Assembly (NCBI GenBank): GCA_021414005.1
Contig: JAIOPH010000031.1
Location: forward strand, 175,973-218,364
Direction of reading: 5' to 3'
Source: Chthoniobacter sp.
GTDB lineage: Bacteria; Verrucomicrobiota; Verrucomicrobiia; Chthoniobacterales; Chthoniobacteraceae
DNA: 42,392 bases
Every line of letters begins with the position of its first letter. Within the stretch, counting starts at the first letter, position 1. Below, piece by piece: positions 24,616 to 34,907 of this stretch. Both the position numbers and the translations under genes were made by a program. The notes beneath the pieces are model-generated. The model worked only from the letters and a program-made list of their open reading frames with translations. It did no database searches and had not been told where the DNA came from.

Positions 24616-24918
24616 GCGCCAAATCTGCCGGGAGCGAAAGACGGTGGAAAGCAGGAAAGCGCGCCCGACGGGACATCGTCGCTGGGAGTCGGTGACGGTG
24701 CGCCTGACCGCGGCGCGGATCTCGACCATCCGCACGAACTCCGCGCGTTCCCACCCGGTTCCGCCCGCCCGGCTGGTGAGAAATCGCGTCTTTTACAAGA
24801 AAGCCCTTGCAATCCCAACTCGGCACTAGACAATTTTCGCAAGTCGGTTCAGCCCCCCAAAACTTCCCGCACCGCTTTTTCCTGCTCAGAAAACACGCCA
24901 GAACAACATCAAAAACCC
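24616..24918. other. Divergent 303-base gap between dnaX and the giant repeat protein gene
   Basis: No coding pattern was seen here. The only signal is a weak plus-strand promoter match: TTGCAA (24807-24812), 16 bases, then GACAAT (24829-24834), which would leave a leader of about 78 bases in front of the ATG at 24919. No palindrome or terminator-like hairpin was noticed. The reverse direction towards dnaX shows nothing convincing. Confidence 0.4.
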
Positions 24919-27900
24919 ATGAAAAACGCCCGCTCCACCACCACCCACTATGCCGTCCGCGTCCTCGCCGGTTCCATCCTTGCCCTCCTCGCTGCGCCGG
25001 CTATGCAAGCGGACGACGCTGTTTGGACGGGACTTAATAGTGCCCTTTGGTCGGACATCGGAGGCTTTGGCAACTGGGACAACGCTCCCGGCCCCGTCCC
25101 CGGCACTGGCGAAACTGCGACCTTCAACGCCGCGAGTGCCAACACCACTATCGACCTCGGGGCGGGCGTGACCATCACGACCGTAAAATTTGATACCGCA
25201 TCCGCGGATGCCTACACGATCGGTAGCGGCGGGCAGACTCTCACGCTTGACCCCGCGGGCGCGGTCAATATGACCTCCAGCGTCGGGGCCGACCAAACGG
25301 TCAATGCCACCATCTTTCTCGGCACCGGCAACACCACCGACGTTTTCACCTTTACCAATAACAGTCTCACGAACTCGCTGATTTTCGGTGGGGACATCAA
25401 TAGTGGGGCCACTACCGGCACGAAGACCGTCACGCTCACTGGGGCCGGTGCCACCGTCGTGGATGGACTTATTTCCGATGGAGCGGGGACGGTTGCGATC
25501 ACGAAAACGGGCAACGGGACACTGACCCTCAACGCCGCCAACACCTATACCGGCCAGACCACGATCACGGCGGGTAGCGTGATTGTCGGCACGACGGATG
25601 CACTTGGCACCGGGGCCGCGCTGCTCGTTAATGGCGGCACCCTCGCCATCGGCGGTAACAGCAACACCGTGGGCGCGGTCACACTGTCCAGCGGGAGCAT
25701 CACCGGCGGAGCCACGGCCTTGCTGACGGGCACCAGTTTTGCGGTGGAAAGCGGGACGATCAGTGCGCGCCTCGCGGGTGGTGGAGCGACATTGACCAAG
25801 ACCACCAGCGGCACTGTCACCCTGAGTGCGGCGGGGACCAATCTCCGCAGCGGATTGACCAGCATCAATGGCGGCACCCTCGTGATGGGAACGGCCGGCG
25901 CGTTGGGGACCACCGGTAACATCACCTTCGGCGGTGGCACTCTGAAATATAACAGCGGCGCGACCACGGATTACTCCGCGCGCTTCAAGAACAGCACCTC
26001 CGCGATTATTCTGGATGCCAACGGGCAGACGCTGACGTTCGCGGGCACCATCGACAGTTCGAACACCGGTGGGCTGGTCATCAACGGCAATGGCACGGTG
26101 ACAATTTCTACGGCCAATACCTACACGGGCGGGACGACAATCAATTCCGGCTCGGTGAATCTCGGGAACCAAAGCGGCTTTGGCGCAGGCACGGTCACGT
26201 TGACCGGTGGGGTTAATTTCGCCACGAGCAATTTTGAGGGCAACAGCGCTGGCGGAGCCTTGCCGAATGCTCTGGTTCTCAGTGGCGGCAAGGTAACCAT
26301 GAATGTCGCCTTCGGGTCCGCCAAAGACATTTGGGTCAATACCTCCGTCTCAGGCGCGGGCGGCTTTGTGGTCACCGGCAGTGGCCGGGCGCAGGGTCTG
26401 ACGCTTGATGGAGCCAAAACCTTTACCGGCGGTGTGACCCTGGGCACTGTTGGATCGGCGGGTGATACGCCCAATGTCAGCATCAATGATAACGCTTCGT
26501 TGGGAACCGGAATATTGCGTTCCGAACTTCTTTCGCCGAATGCCACGGACGGAGCCTTGCGGATCAACACCAACTTGTCCGGTGTGGGCAACAACATCGT
26601 CATTGCCACTGGGGCACGCATTGTCATTCAGACCCTCGGAAACAACGTGACCCTCACCGGGGTTATATCGGACGAAGGCGCCGGCGGCGGGTTGGTCACG
26701 GCGGGTTCAGGCACGGTGACTTTGGCCAACACCAACACCTTCAAGGGCAGCACCACCATCGGGTCTGGTGGCACCATCGCACTCGCCAACGTCTCGGCCT
26801 TGCAGAATAGCACCTTGGCCTATACGGCGGGAACTTTGACGTTTGCTAATAGCATTGCCACCGCCGCGCTCGGCGGTCTCTCTGGGTCGCAGGGTCTTGC
26901 ACTTACCAATAACGTCGCCAGCCCTGTGGCTCTGACCGTGGGTGGGAATAACTCTACTACCACCTACTCTGGCACCATGAGCGGTACCGGCGGCAGCTTG
27001 ACCAAAACAGGCACCGGCACCCTCACCCTCACGACCGCGCCCACCTATAGCGGCGACACGAACATCAACGACGGCACGCTGAACATGAGCGGCACGGTGG
27101 CAAACTCGTCCGTCGTCGTGAACAGCGGCGGCGCGCTCGGCGTTACCAGCCTCGTGACTGCCCTGAACCTGAGCCAAAACCTCACCTTCAACGGCACCAG
27201 CGCCTACCAGATCGGCAGCGGAGTCGGCGGTACGGGTAGCACTGTGGTCGGGGGCAATTTGATTGTCGGCGGCACGCCCACGCTGCGGCTGACCAGCGAC
27301 AACACCACGCCCACCACAGGCGTCAAAGACATCATCACCTACAGCGGCAGCATCACCGGCAGCGGCACCGCATGGACGGTGGATTCTTCGCTGCTCAATT
27401 CCGGTGGGAGCCAGGTCTCGAATTGGATCGGCGGCAACGGCACCTGGGTTACGCCGGCCAATTGGACCCAGCAGGGGTTTGGCGGTGTCGTTTCCTACGA
27501 CGACCCGAATAAGAAGGTCCAGCTTACGGTGAGCGGACCTTCCAACATCTCCCCGATTTTCTCCACCCTCGCGACTATTGCCCCCGGCGTGGCAGCCGCG
27601 GTCACCGGCCCGGTGAGCGCGACCACGGTGACTTCTTTAACCATCGGTGACGCGGCCAACGTGAACTCGCTGACCCTCCAAAGTGGCGGCCCGGTGACGG
27701 CCACCGGCCCGGTGACGGTGAATCAACTCGGCACCTTGACCGCCACGGCGGCCTCGTTTTCCGCCGGCACCCTGAACATGAACGGCGGCACCGTGACTCT
27801 CGGGACGTCTGGCTCTGCCGCCGGAGTGGTCAACCTCACGAGCGGAACTCTGGTCGCAAACTCCGGCAACGAACTGGCGGTTAGTAACAGCCTGGTCAAA

Positions 27901-30891
27901 GGCAACATCGCCATTACCGCTGGGACCAGCCCCTTCAAGGTCGGCGGCAGCAATGTCGTCAGTGCGATCGGAAAACTGATGGTTCAGGGTGGAACGACGA
28001 AGATCGTGAACGCAACCTATGGCAGCGTATCCTTGGCCGACACTGGTTCGCTTTGGTCGAACACTTCGGCAACGGTCAGCAACCCCTTTACCGTCACCGG
28101 CGGCAATGTCCTGGTGGTGAATGTCGCCTGGAGGGAAACCAACGGTGTGCCCAATAACGCCAATGCACCCACCATCAGCTACAACGGCGTTCCCTTGACC
28201 CGCGCGAGTGCTGCTTACGGTCTTGTGAACGGCTACGTGAACTCGGCCATCTACTACTTGTTCAATCCGACCGGTGGGAGCAACACGCTGACAACTAATT
28301 TCTCACAGGGCGCGAACACCGATGGAGCGATTTACGCCTTCACCTTGAGTGGTGTGGATACCACCAAGCAGCCCGAACTGAATACGGGCTGGACGGGCTC
28401 CACGTCGCTTGAGGCCGTTGTCCAAAGTGTCAGCACTACCTTGAGTAATCTGACCCCGCATTCCTGGGTGTCCGCCGCGTTTGCCGAACGCATTCCACAT
28501 CCTCCGCTCAGCTACGCCGCCACCGGCACCTATGCCTCGCTTGATACCAGCGGCGTCGGAGGTGGGGCGACGGGCAAGTTTTGGTATTCCACCGCCTCGG
28601 GCAATATCAACGCAGCGGGTGCCCTGGTCACAGACGTCACTTCTTCCACCCTGACCGTTACGGGCAGTGATTCGACCACGACCAACCGCTTGAGTCAGGC
28701 TGCAGTGGCTTTTGCGCCGACGGCCACGTTGTTCGCCATCAACCAGTCCTCGACGGCAGTGGACGTAACCGGAGCCAGCATCCTGGATTTCGGCGCGGCA
28801 CCCACGGTTACGCTTGGCAGCTTGACGATGCAATCCGGCGGTTCGCTGACTTTGAGCAACACGCCCGCCGCCAGCGTGAGCTTCAGCAATATCTCGGCTC
28901 CTGCCACCTCGGGCACTGCGACCATTGCCGCAGGCACGGCGCTCACGATCCGCAATACCAGTAGCAGCGTCGATGTGGCCGGAGGAGGAAGATTGACGGT
29001 TGGCGCAAACATTGTTGCCTCAGGAGGCAGCGGATCGACGACTGTACTGCAAAAAACGGGGGCGGGTGTTTTGGACATTACCGGCCAGCTTTATAAGCCC
29101 ACAGATCCAACCGATGCTCTGAGGCAGGTCCAAGTCAGGCAAGGTGTTCTCAATCTGACCAATATGACTGGTTACTACACGCTTTTCGAAATGGGGACTG
29201 CCTCTGGCCAGAATACCTACGTCTCGGCGACTAATTCAACCATCATTGGTGACGCATCCAGCGATCCCAATGGCGCGGTCTATATCGGAAATACCAATGC
29301 TCTCTCCAGCTACGCGATGCACGGTGGGACGATGACCCTCCAAAACACCGAATGGTTATTGTTCGGATACGGCGGTTCGGGAAACAATGCCATTCTTACG
29401 ATGGACAATAATGCGCAGATCAGCCTTAATAGTGGCGCGTATATGTGGATGGGGGACGGGGGGCTGAATAACGGGTCGGCCACTATCGTGATGAGGAACG
29501 GTGCCTTTAACATTAGCGATCCGTCCGTTGAGGTGAAAGTAGGGAATCAGCATGGCCCTGCGATCATCAATCAGCTCGGCGGCACTTTCACAAGTCAAGC
29601 GCCCATTATTCTGCAGTATCGGATGAACCGTGCGGATTGTTATGGCATCTACAACCTCAATAGTGGAACCCTTGCGGTTAGTTCAATAGTATCCGGAGAC
29701 AACACGGTGAATTTCACCCAGAATAACACTTATGTGAATTTCCATGGTGGCACGCTGAGTCCGACCGCGAGCAACCCGAACTTCATCCACACCACGCTCA
29801 CCGGCGGAAGCGCCAGCATTGCCGCACCCAATTTGGAGGTCTTTTCAGAAGGCGCAATCATTGACACTGTTGGCTTCAATATCACTATCTCCGATCCGTT
29901 GCGTGCGCCAACTGGCAATGGGGTATCAGGGGGGACGATCAACCTTTCCTCGAAAGGCTCGGGCTATCGGGGGACGCCGGTTGTTTATGTAAACAGCGGT
30001 GGTGGCCAGGCAGCCACTGCCATCGCAAACATGGTGGATGACGGCACTGGCAATGGAACCTTCATGATCGACTCGATTACCATTACTAACCCTGGTGTCA
30101 GCTACACCTCCACGCCGACCCTTTCCGTCATCGGAGGCGATCCGACGACTGCGGCGGTGCTCCCCACCTTGACCATTGCCGCAAATGTCTCTGGCGGTCT
30201 GACCAAGAATGGCGCAGGTACACTGACCCTCAGCGCGGCGAACACCTTCGCGGGCGACACTAAGGTCAATGCCGGTGTACTGGCGCTGAGTAATAATCTG
30301 GCCCTGCAAAACAGCGCCCTCGACACTTCTGGCGTCGGCACAGTGACTCTGAACGTCACGACCCCCACCATTGGTGGACTCAAGGGCAGCACCAACCTGA
30401 CGTCGGTGATCACAACGGGTTACACCAGCATGAATTCGCTCACGCTGAATCCGGGAACCGGTGCCACGGACGTGTATTCCGGCACCGTTGCTGACAACGG
30501 GGGCTCCAGCCTGACGGTCACCAAGACCGGCCTCGGCGTACAGAATCTGGACGGGACGCAGAGCTATAACACCCTCGTGGTCAATGACGGGACCCTCAAC
30601 GTGAACGGTGCCCTTGGCACGGGCGGCGCGACGGTGACGGTGGCGGATACGGCCGGTGGCGTGGCAACCACGCTGCGCTTTGGCAGCGTCAGCCAGACGC
30701 TCGGTTCGCTGACCATCGGAGCCGGCGCGACCGTCGTCTTCACCAGTGGGACAGCCAGTGGCTCCTTTGGTGGGAGCGGTGGCAAGGGTGCAAGTGTCGG
30801 CAGTGCCGCGGTGGTGCCTGAACCCGGCACGCTCGGCCTTCTGCTTGTCGGCGCGCTTGGTCTGCTGAATCGGCGGCGGAAGCAGTCGTAA
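24919..30891 (+). CDS. Giant autotransporter-type beta-strand-repeat protein with PEP-CTERM tail
   Basis: The ATG at 24919 gives about 1990 residues. MKNARSTTTHYAVRVLAGSI then LALLAAPAMQAD is a signal peptide; the 124 codons upstream are non-coding in style. Autotransporter-associated repeats (PATR, PF12951/TIGR02601), of the form LTKTGxGTLTLxxANTYxGxT, occur in a first cluster (near 25495, 25794, 26089, 26371, 26704 and 26998) and again near 30199 and 30520. Between the clusters is about 3.1 kb with few PATR units, including a beta-rich stretch (28010-28710) with NPFTVTGGNVLVVNVAWRET. The C-terminus, VVPEPGTLGLLLVGALGLLN plus RRRK, is a PEP-CTERM signal, implying processing by an exosortase at the inner membrane or surface. 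No translocator barrel is present. It is convergent with the pseudopilin cassette. The surface role (adhesin-like) is inferred. Confidence 0.93.
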   Translation: MKNARSTTTHYAVRVLAGSILALLAAPAMQADDAVWTGLNSALWSDIGGFGNWDNAPGPVPGTGETATFNAASANTTIDLGAGVTITTVKFDTASADAYTIGSGGQTLTLDPAGAVNMTSSVGADQTVNATIFLGTGNTTDVFTFTNNSLTNSLIFGGDINSGATTGTKTVTLTGAGATVVDGLISDGAGTVAITKTGNGTLTLNAANTYTGQTTITAGSVIVGTTDALGTGAALLVNGGTLAIGGNSNTVGAVTLSSGSITGGATALLTGTSFAVESGTISARLAGGGATLTKTTSGTVTLSAAGTNLRSGLTSINGGTLVMGTAGALGTTGNITFGGGTLKYNSGATTDYSARFKNSTSAIILDANGQTLTFAGTIDSSNTGGLVINGNGTVTISTANTYTGGTTINSGSVNLGNQSGFGAGTVTLTGGVNFATSNFEGNSAGGALPNALVLSGGKVTMNVAFGSAKDIWVNTSVSGAGGFVVTGSGRAQGLTLDGAKTFTGGVTLGTVGSAGDTPNVSINDNASLGTGILRSELLSPNATDGALRINTNLSGVGNNIVIATGARIVIQTLGNNVTLTGVISDEGAGGGLVTAGSGTVTLANTNTFKGSTTIGSGGTIALANVSALQNSTLAYTAGTLTFANSIATAALGGLSGSQGLALTNNVASPVALTVGGNNSTTTYSGTMSGTGGSLTKTGTGTLTLTTAPTYSGDTNINDGTLNMSGTVANSSVVVNSGGALGVTSLVTALNLSQNLTFNGTSAYQIGSGVGGTGSTVVGGNLIVGGTPTLRLTSDNTTPTTGVKDIITYSGSITGSGTAWTVDSSLLNSGGSQVSNWIGGNGTWVTPANWTQQGFGGVVSYDDPNKKVQLTVSGPSNISPIFSTLATIAPGVAAAVTGPVSATTVTSLTIGDAANVNSLTLQSGGPVTATGPVTVNQLGTLTATAASFSAGTLNMNGGTVTLGTSGSAAGVVNLTSGTLVANSGNELAVSNSLVKGNIAITAGTSPFKVGGSNVVSAIGKLMVQGGTTKIVNATYGSVSLADTGSLWSNTSATVSNPFTVTGGNVLVVNVAWRETNGVPNNANAPTISYNGVPLTRASAAYGLVNGYVNSAIYYLFNPTGGSNTLTTNFSQGANTDGAIYAFTLSGVDTTKQPELNTGWTGSTSLEAVVQSVSTTLSNLTPHSWVSAAFAERIPHPPLSYAATGTYASLDTSGVGGGATGKFWYSTASGNINAAGALVTDVTSSTLTVTGSDSTTTNRLSQAAVAFAPTATLFAINQSSTAVDVTGASILDFGAAPTVTLGSLTMQSGGSLTLSNTPAASVSFSNISAPATSGTATIAAGTALTIRNTSSSVDVAGGGRLTVGANIVASGGSGSTTVLQKTGAGVLDITGQLYKPTDPTDALRQVQVRQGVLNLTNMTGYYTLFEMGTASGQNTYVSATNSTIIGDASSDPNGAVYIGNTNALSSYAMHGGTMTLQNTEWLLFGYGGSGNNAILTMDNNAQISLNSGAYMWMGDGGLNNGSATIVMRNGAFNISDPSVEVKVGNQHGPAIINQLGGTFTSQAPIILQYRMNRADCYGIYNLNSGTLAVSSIVSGDNTVNFTQNNTYVNFHGGTLSPTASNPNFIHTTLTGGSASIAAPNLEVFSEGAIIDTVGFNITISDPLRAPTGNGVSGGTINLSSKGSGYRGTPVVYVNSGGGQAATAIANMVDDGTGNGTFMIDSITITNPGVSYTSTPTLSVIGGDPTTAAVLPTLTIAANVSGGLTKNGAGTLTLSAANTFAGDTKVNAGVLALSNNLALQNSALDTSGVGTVTLNVTTPTIGGLKGSTNLTSVITTGYTSMNSLTLNPGTGATDVYSGTVADNGGSSLTVTKTGLGVQNLDGTQSYNTLVVNDGTLNVNGALGTGGATVTVADTAGGVATTLRFGSVSQTLGSLTIGAGATVVFTSGTASGSFGGSGGKGASVGSAAVVPEPGTLGLLLVGALGLLNRRRKQS

Positions 30892-31082
30892 ACAACCGAC
30901 AGAAGCAGCGGAGACTCTCCACTCACGCTTCCGAGACGCCGAGATGCCACCAGCCTAGTTGATTTGCTGACACGCTGGGATAAGACACCACCACGGCGAA
31001 AGCCTTCTGCCTCCGGCGGATTTTACGTCCGGTGCTTTGGTGACTATTTCGCGGGCCCGGCAGCAGGCAATTTAAACCTACT

Positions 31083-34000
31083 TTACGGTGCGAACCTCTT
31101 CGTGCTGACCACGCGGAACTTGTAGTAGTCGTCCATCGACAGCTTCGGATCTTTGGCAAAGTCCTTCAGACTGGTGTCGCCGGGGTCAATGTAGCGTTCG
31201 ACGGTGGATGAGCCGCGGTATTCCCCGGCGATCTGGTCCTGACCTTCAACCCAGCTCGCGGGATCAGTCGAGGAGCGTTTGCGGAGCACCTGTACGCGCA
31301 TGTGGACGGTGTAGGTGTTCGACTTGGTAGTCACGCGCTCGTAGATATGGCTGTACGGAAACTCGCGCGCGTTGTCGCCGGTGAAGGCGTAATCATTCCA
31401 CCAGCCGGCCTTCATGGCACTGAGGGTCACTCCTTGCGGCACAAGATACATGTCGCAGATTTCCGAGGCGGCACGGAACAGGCCCTTGTCCCCGTTATAC
31501 GGTCCGCTGGACGCGAGGCTGAAGCGCTCCTCGAAGGCCTTGAGGGTCTCGTTGCGGTCGATGGGTTTGCGGAAAATCGTTCCGGAATTTTTGTAGTTGG
31601 GGTCAGAGTTGGGGTAAGCCGCGATCCGCGTGGATTTCAGCACGCCGCGTACTGCGGTCGAGCGGGTAATGTAGGTAAAAGGTGCGATCTGGTAGTTGAG
31701 GTTCACTTTGCCCGCGGTGGAAAAGGGCTCGCTGATGGCGTACGGTTCGACGACTGGCATGGTCCAGAAATCGAGGAAGACATGGTCGCGGAGTTTGGCG
31801 AAGCCCGGGTGAGACTTGCCTCCGGCGGGGTTGGGGCAAAAGAGCAGCGTCCGCCAGGGTTCACCGACGGGTAGGGAACCAAACATGACCGGTGAACAGA
31901 CCTGGCGGTTGGGGGTGACGATGTGGGAGGTGCTTCGGCTGTCGGACGATCCATAGTAGTCGTCAGGCTTGTTGATGTAGGCTCCGTCCTGATGGCCGGC
32001 TGGACCGTTGTCGTAATCCCCGAGGATACCGCTGGGCATTTTTGCACCTTTCATACCACGGGCGGCGATCGGGTTACCTGGGCTGACGCTCGGGCTGCCG
32101 TTGGTGCCGTCCACGAGGTCGGCGTGAAACTTTCCACCCGCGGGCGTTCCACCGTTACCGTTGCGGAGGCTATGCACGACGCGGGCGGCAGGGTCATTAT
32201 ACCCCGGCCCATCGTTGCCACCGGCGTAGCCGGAAAAGTAGTCCGAAGAGACAGTCTTGAGTGCCGCAACGATGCGCAAATCACCTTTGGCCGGACCGTT
32301 GGGATCGACTTGCAAACTGCGGACGGTGTCATTGTTGGCATTGATCAGGTTGAAGCCATTGATCCGGCCGTTGAAATCCTGGGCACCCCCGACAGGATTG
32401 GGCCAGGTAGCTGGGGGAAACTTTAGTTTTACCGTCTGCACGAGGGTTTCGGGAGTGGCGCTCTGGGCATAACCCGCATGGATTTCAATGGTGATCTCGC
32501 CTCCCTCAAACGTGAATTTGCCCTTGGCCGGATCGATTGGGATGTCATCGCTGACAAAGGGGTAGTCCCTTTCCTCATCCCAGGTGTTGAAGCCGCTCTG
32601 GGGAACGTTCTTGTTCAGGTCACTGCCCGAGCCATTCCAGAGCCGGAAACTGGCATAGGTGCCGGTGTAGGCAGTATTGTGCTCGCCTCCGCTGCCATAG
32701 CCACAGCGCGAAGTGATAAGGTTGACCAGATTGTCGCGAAAGAGGTTCTTCTTGCCATTGATGCCGAGATTTTGTGCACCGATGAGTTTATAACGAACAA
32801 GCGGGCTCCAAGTCCAGGAACCGGCGGTGGGACTGTAGGGCAGGAGCATAAGGACCACACGCATTTTGGAGTTTGCGGCATCGGTGGAATAGAAGATCAG
32901 GGCGGCTTCGGTAATCGTGGGAAAGCGGCTTAATCCTTTGGTGCCGACTCCCACTCCGCTGGGCGTGTTATCCGGAGGGACGAGCGGAACGATCATAGTT
33001 TCGCCGCTGGCGGCGTCAGCGAGGCCGCGGGCCGGCGCGTATTCGTAACGCGGCGGCAGAGCGGGATCCATGGCGTAGCTGTTGGTTCCGCCGCGGATGA
33101 GATCGATCATCTCGGTCAGAATCTGGTCACGCGTGGCGGCGGAATACTTGTCGGTAATCTTTGCACCCCAACCGGGGATGTTGGTTGAGGTCAGATTTTG
33201 GAGGTATTGGTAAAGCTCACGGTTGCGCTCCATGCCGCTGCCCGTCCAGTCGAGGCTGGGATGCTGGCTGCTCGGAGGGACATAGCCATAGGCGGGAAGT
33301 TGCATGAACGGGATGTCACGGTGGGAAGTGCGGACATTGATGGGATCGCGCAGGTAGAAACTGTGGCGTTGAAAGTAGTATTTGTACTTGTTGGTGGCAT
33401 TGACGGTGGAGCAGTATGCGAGAAGTTCATCCTTGGCGTTGCGCGGCCTTGCGGGGCCAACCCCATTGGCTCCATTGTTAGGATCTGTTTCCAACTGGAG
33501 TTGCCAAAGCGAGATCCGTGGACGGCCAAAGGCGTTGACCTCGGGTGCCCGATTGTAGGCCGTGAGGAAAAACTTGGCCTGTTCCAGCGCGGACTTGGTG
33601 ATTTCGTTGGACGGTGTACGGATGCCAGGGCCGACGGGATCAATGGGGTTAGGACCTTCCGGTGAGGTGAAGAGGAGTTCATCGACCGAGGAAAAAAGGC
33701 GGTTTTGGTCAGGATCAATGGCCGTGCCACTGCTAAAGGTATCGATGGTGCCGGACTGGGTGCCTCCGGCCCGCACTCGAGGCAGGAGTTCGTAATATTT
33801 CTGGTAGATCGAGTAATCCGGAGCGCCGGTGTCATCGGTGGGGGGAATGGCATATCCGGACAGCAACCCACCCAGCACGGGACTGAGGCAGATAGTGGCA
33901 GGGTGGCCGGGGTAACGCTGGTATTCGCCCTTGACTGGGATGCGCCGGTTCAACTGCAGCTCGCCGAAGGGTGAGTTTGCGTTGTTGCCGTTTGCCCAAC

Positions 34001-34892
34001 CGCGGTCCCAGAAGGTTCCTTCCGAAGCCGTGTTGATGTTCAGCTTGCAGGTGTCGTCGTCCGCCCAAAAGGCGATGCGCCCGACTATTGGGTTGTCCTT
34101 TGACGGTTTGAGATAGTCCGGCGCGCTGCTCCAGGTGGCGGTGGTGGTGCCGGCAGGATCTGGCGCGGTGATCGTGCCATCGCGCAGGACGTAGAGCCAG
34201 CGCACTGGCATGGGCGCAGGGTTCCCGGTGTTGCCCTGAGTGGATGAGAAAGTCGGGTTGTAGGACTCGCTCGGTGTCCACTTGGCCGTGCCAAAGCCGG
34301 GAGCTTTGTCGATGCTGAACCCCTCGACTCCAGTCCCGCTACTTAAGTTCTCCAGACCCAGGGGATCGAGGATCGGGTAGTTCGCCGTGTATTTTTTGGT
34401 ATCCACCACGATCTTTCCGCTATCCTCGGGAACCAGCACCGGGGCGTTAAGATCAGTGAACAGTGCCGGCGAGGTTACCCAGGTTTTTGGCACCTCGTTA
34501 TCGAGCTGTTTTACTGGAAGATAGTCGGCACCGTCCGGCTCGACCATGTTGGAGGAGGAGTAGAGCTTAAAGGAACGTCCGGGTTTTCCGGTGTCGTCAT
34601 AGGTGTGGATCATACCGGGCTGCGAGGCCCAGGTCAGGCGCGGGCTACTGGTGTCGCCGGGTACGAGGTAGCTTTTCGTGGCATCGCTAATCTGCCCCAT
34701 TACGACGTTGGTCGTGGTTTCGGCGAGTTGTTTTACGGTCACGCCGCTGGCGTAGGACTTCGACCCTTGCAGGTCGGTTTCCACACTCGAGAGGAAAGCC
34801 ACGATGAGCACGGACAGCAGCACCAGAAACGCGAGAACCAGGACGAGGGCGATGCCGCGCTCGGCGTGGGGGGAAGACGTTGGGAGGAGCAT
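31083..34892 (-). CDS. Verru_Chthon cassette protein A (GspK/PilX-like, very large pseudopilin)
   Basis: The 1269-residue protein starts MLLPTSSPHAERGIALVLVL, a prepilin-like leader with cleavage after G13 followed by a long hydrophobic helix (IALVLVLAFLVLLSVLIVAF). The helix lacks Glu at +5, as in GspK and PilX minor pilins, and continues with SSVETDLQGSKSYASGVTVK, like the GspK family. The rest is a very long exported domain with conserved-looking elements such as GRIAFWADDDTCKLNINTAS, where the NINTAS part recalls the GspK core. It is the last gene of the B-C-A cassette, 15 bases after C, and is known (by family name) from Verrucomicrobium and Chthoniobacter. Such large minor pilins usually cap a pseudopilus. 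Function unknown; a tip role is inferred. Confidence 0.9.
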   Translation of the reverse strand: MLLPTSSPHAERGIALVLVLAFLVLLSVLIVAFLSSVETDLQGSKSYASGVTVKQLAETTTNVVMGQISDATKSYLVPGDTSSPRLTWASQPGMIHTYDDTGKPGRSFKLYSSSNMVEPDGADYLPVKQLDNEVPKTWVTSPALFTDLNAPVLVPEDSGKIVVDTKKYTANYPILDPLGLENLSSGTGVEGFSIDKAPGFGTAKWTPSESYNPTFSSTQGNTGNPAPMPVRWLYVLRDGTITAPDPAGTTTATWSSAPDYLKPSKDNPIVGRIAFWADDDTCKLNINTASEGTFWDRGWANGNNANSPFGELQLNRRIPVKGEYQRYPGHPATICLSPVLGGLLSGYAIPPTDDTGAPDYSIYQKYYELLPRVRAGGTQSGTIDTFSSGTAIDPDQNRLFSSVDELLFTSPEGPNPIDPVGPGIRTPSNEITKSALEQAKFFLTAYNRAPEVNAFGRPRISLWQLQLETDPNNGANGVGPARPRNAKDELLAYCSTVNATNKYKYYFQRHSFYLRDPINVRTSHRDIPFMQLPAYGYVPPSSQHPSLDWTGSGMERNRELYQYLQNLTSTNIPGWGAKITDKYSAATRDQILTEMIDLIRGGTNSYAMDPALPPRYEYAPARGLADAASGETMIVPLVPPDNTPSGVGVGTKGLSRFPTITEAALIFYSTDAANSKMRVVLMLLPYSPTAGSWTWSPLVRYKLIGAQNLGINGKKNLFRDNLVNLITSRCGYGSGGEHNTAYTGTYASFRLWNGSGSDLNKNVPQSGFNTWDEERDYPFVSDDIPIDPAKGKFTFEGGEITIEIHAGYAQSATPETLVQTVKLKFPPATWPNPVGGAQDFNGRINGFNLINANNDTVRSLQVDPNGPAKGDLRIVAALKTVSSDYFSGYAGGNDGPGYNDPAARVVHSLRNGNGGTPAGGKFHADLVDGTNGSPSVSPGNPIAARGMKGAKMPSGILGDYDNGPAGHQDGAYINKPDDYYGSSDSRSTSHIVTPNRQVCSPVMFGSLPVGEPWRTLLFCPNPAGGKSHPGFAKLRDHVFLDFWTMPVVEPYAISEPFSTAGKVNLNYQIAPFTYITRSTAVRGVLKSTRIAAYPNSDPNYKNSGTIFRKPIDRNETLKAFEERFSLASSGPYNGDKGLFRAASEICDMYLVPQGVTLSAMKAGWWNDYAFTGDNAREFPYSHIYERVTTKSNTYTVHMRVQVLRKRSSTDPASWVEGQDQIAGEYRGSSTVERYIDPGDTSLKDFAKDPKLSMDDYYKFRVVSTKRFAP

Positions 34893-34907
34893 GGCTGGTG
34901 GGGGCGG

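Noticed and set aside
24547..24918. 124-codon upstream extension of the giant repeat protein
   Set aside because: It has no signal peptide or repeats, and the ATG at 24919 starts a clean signal peptide.
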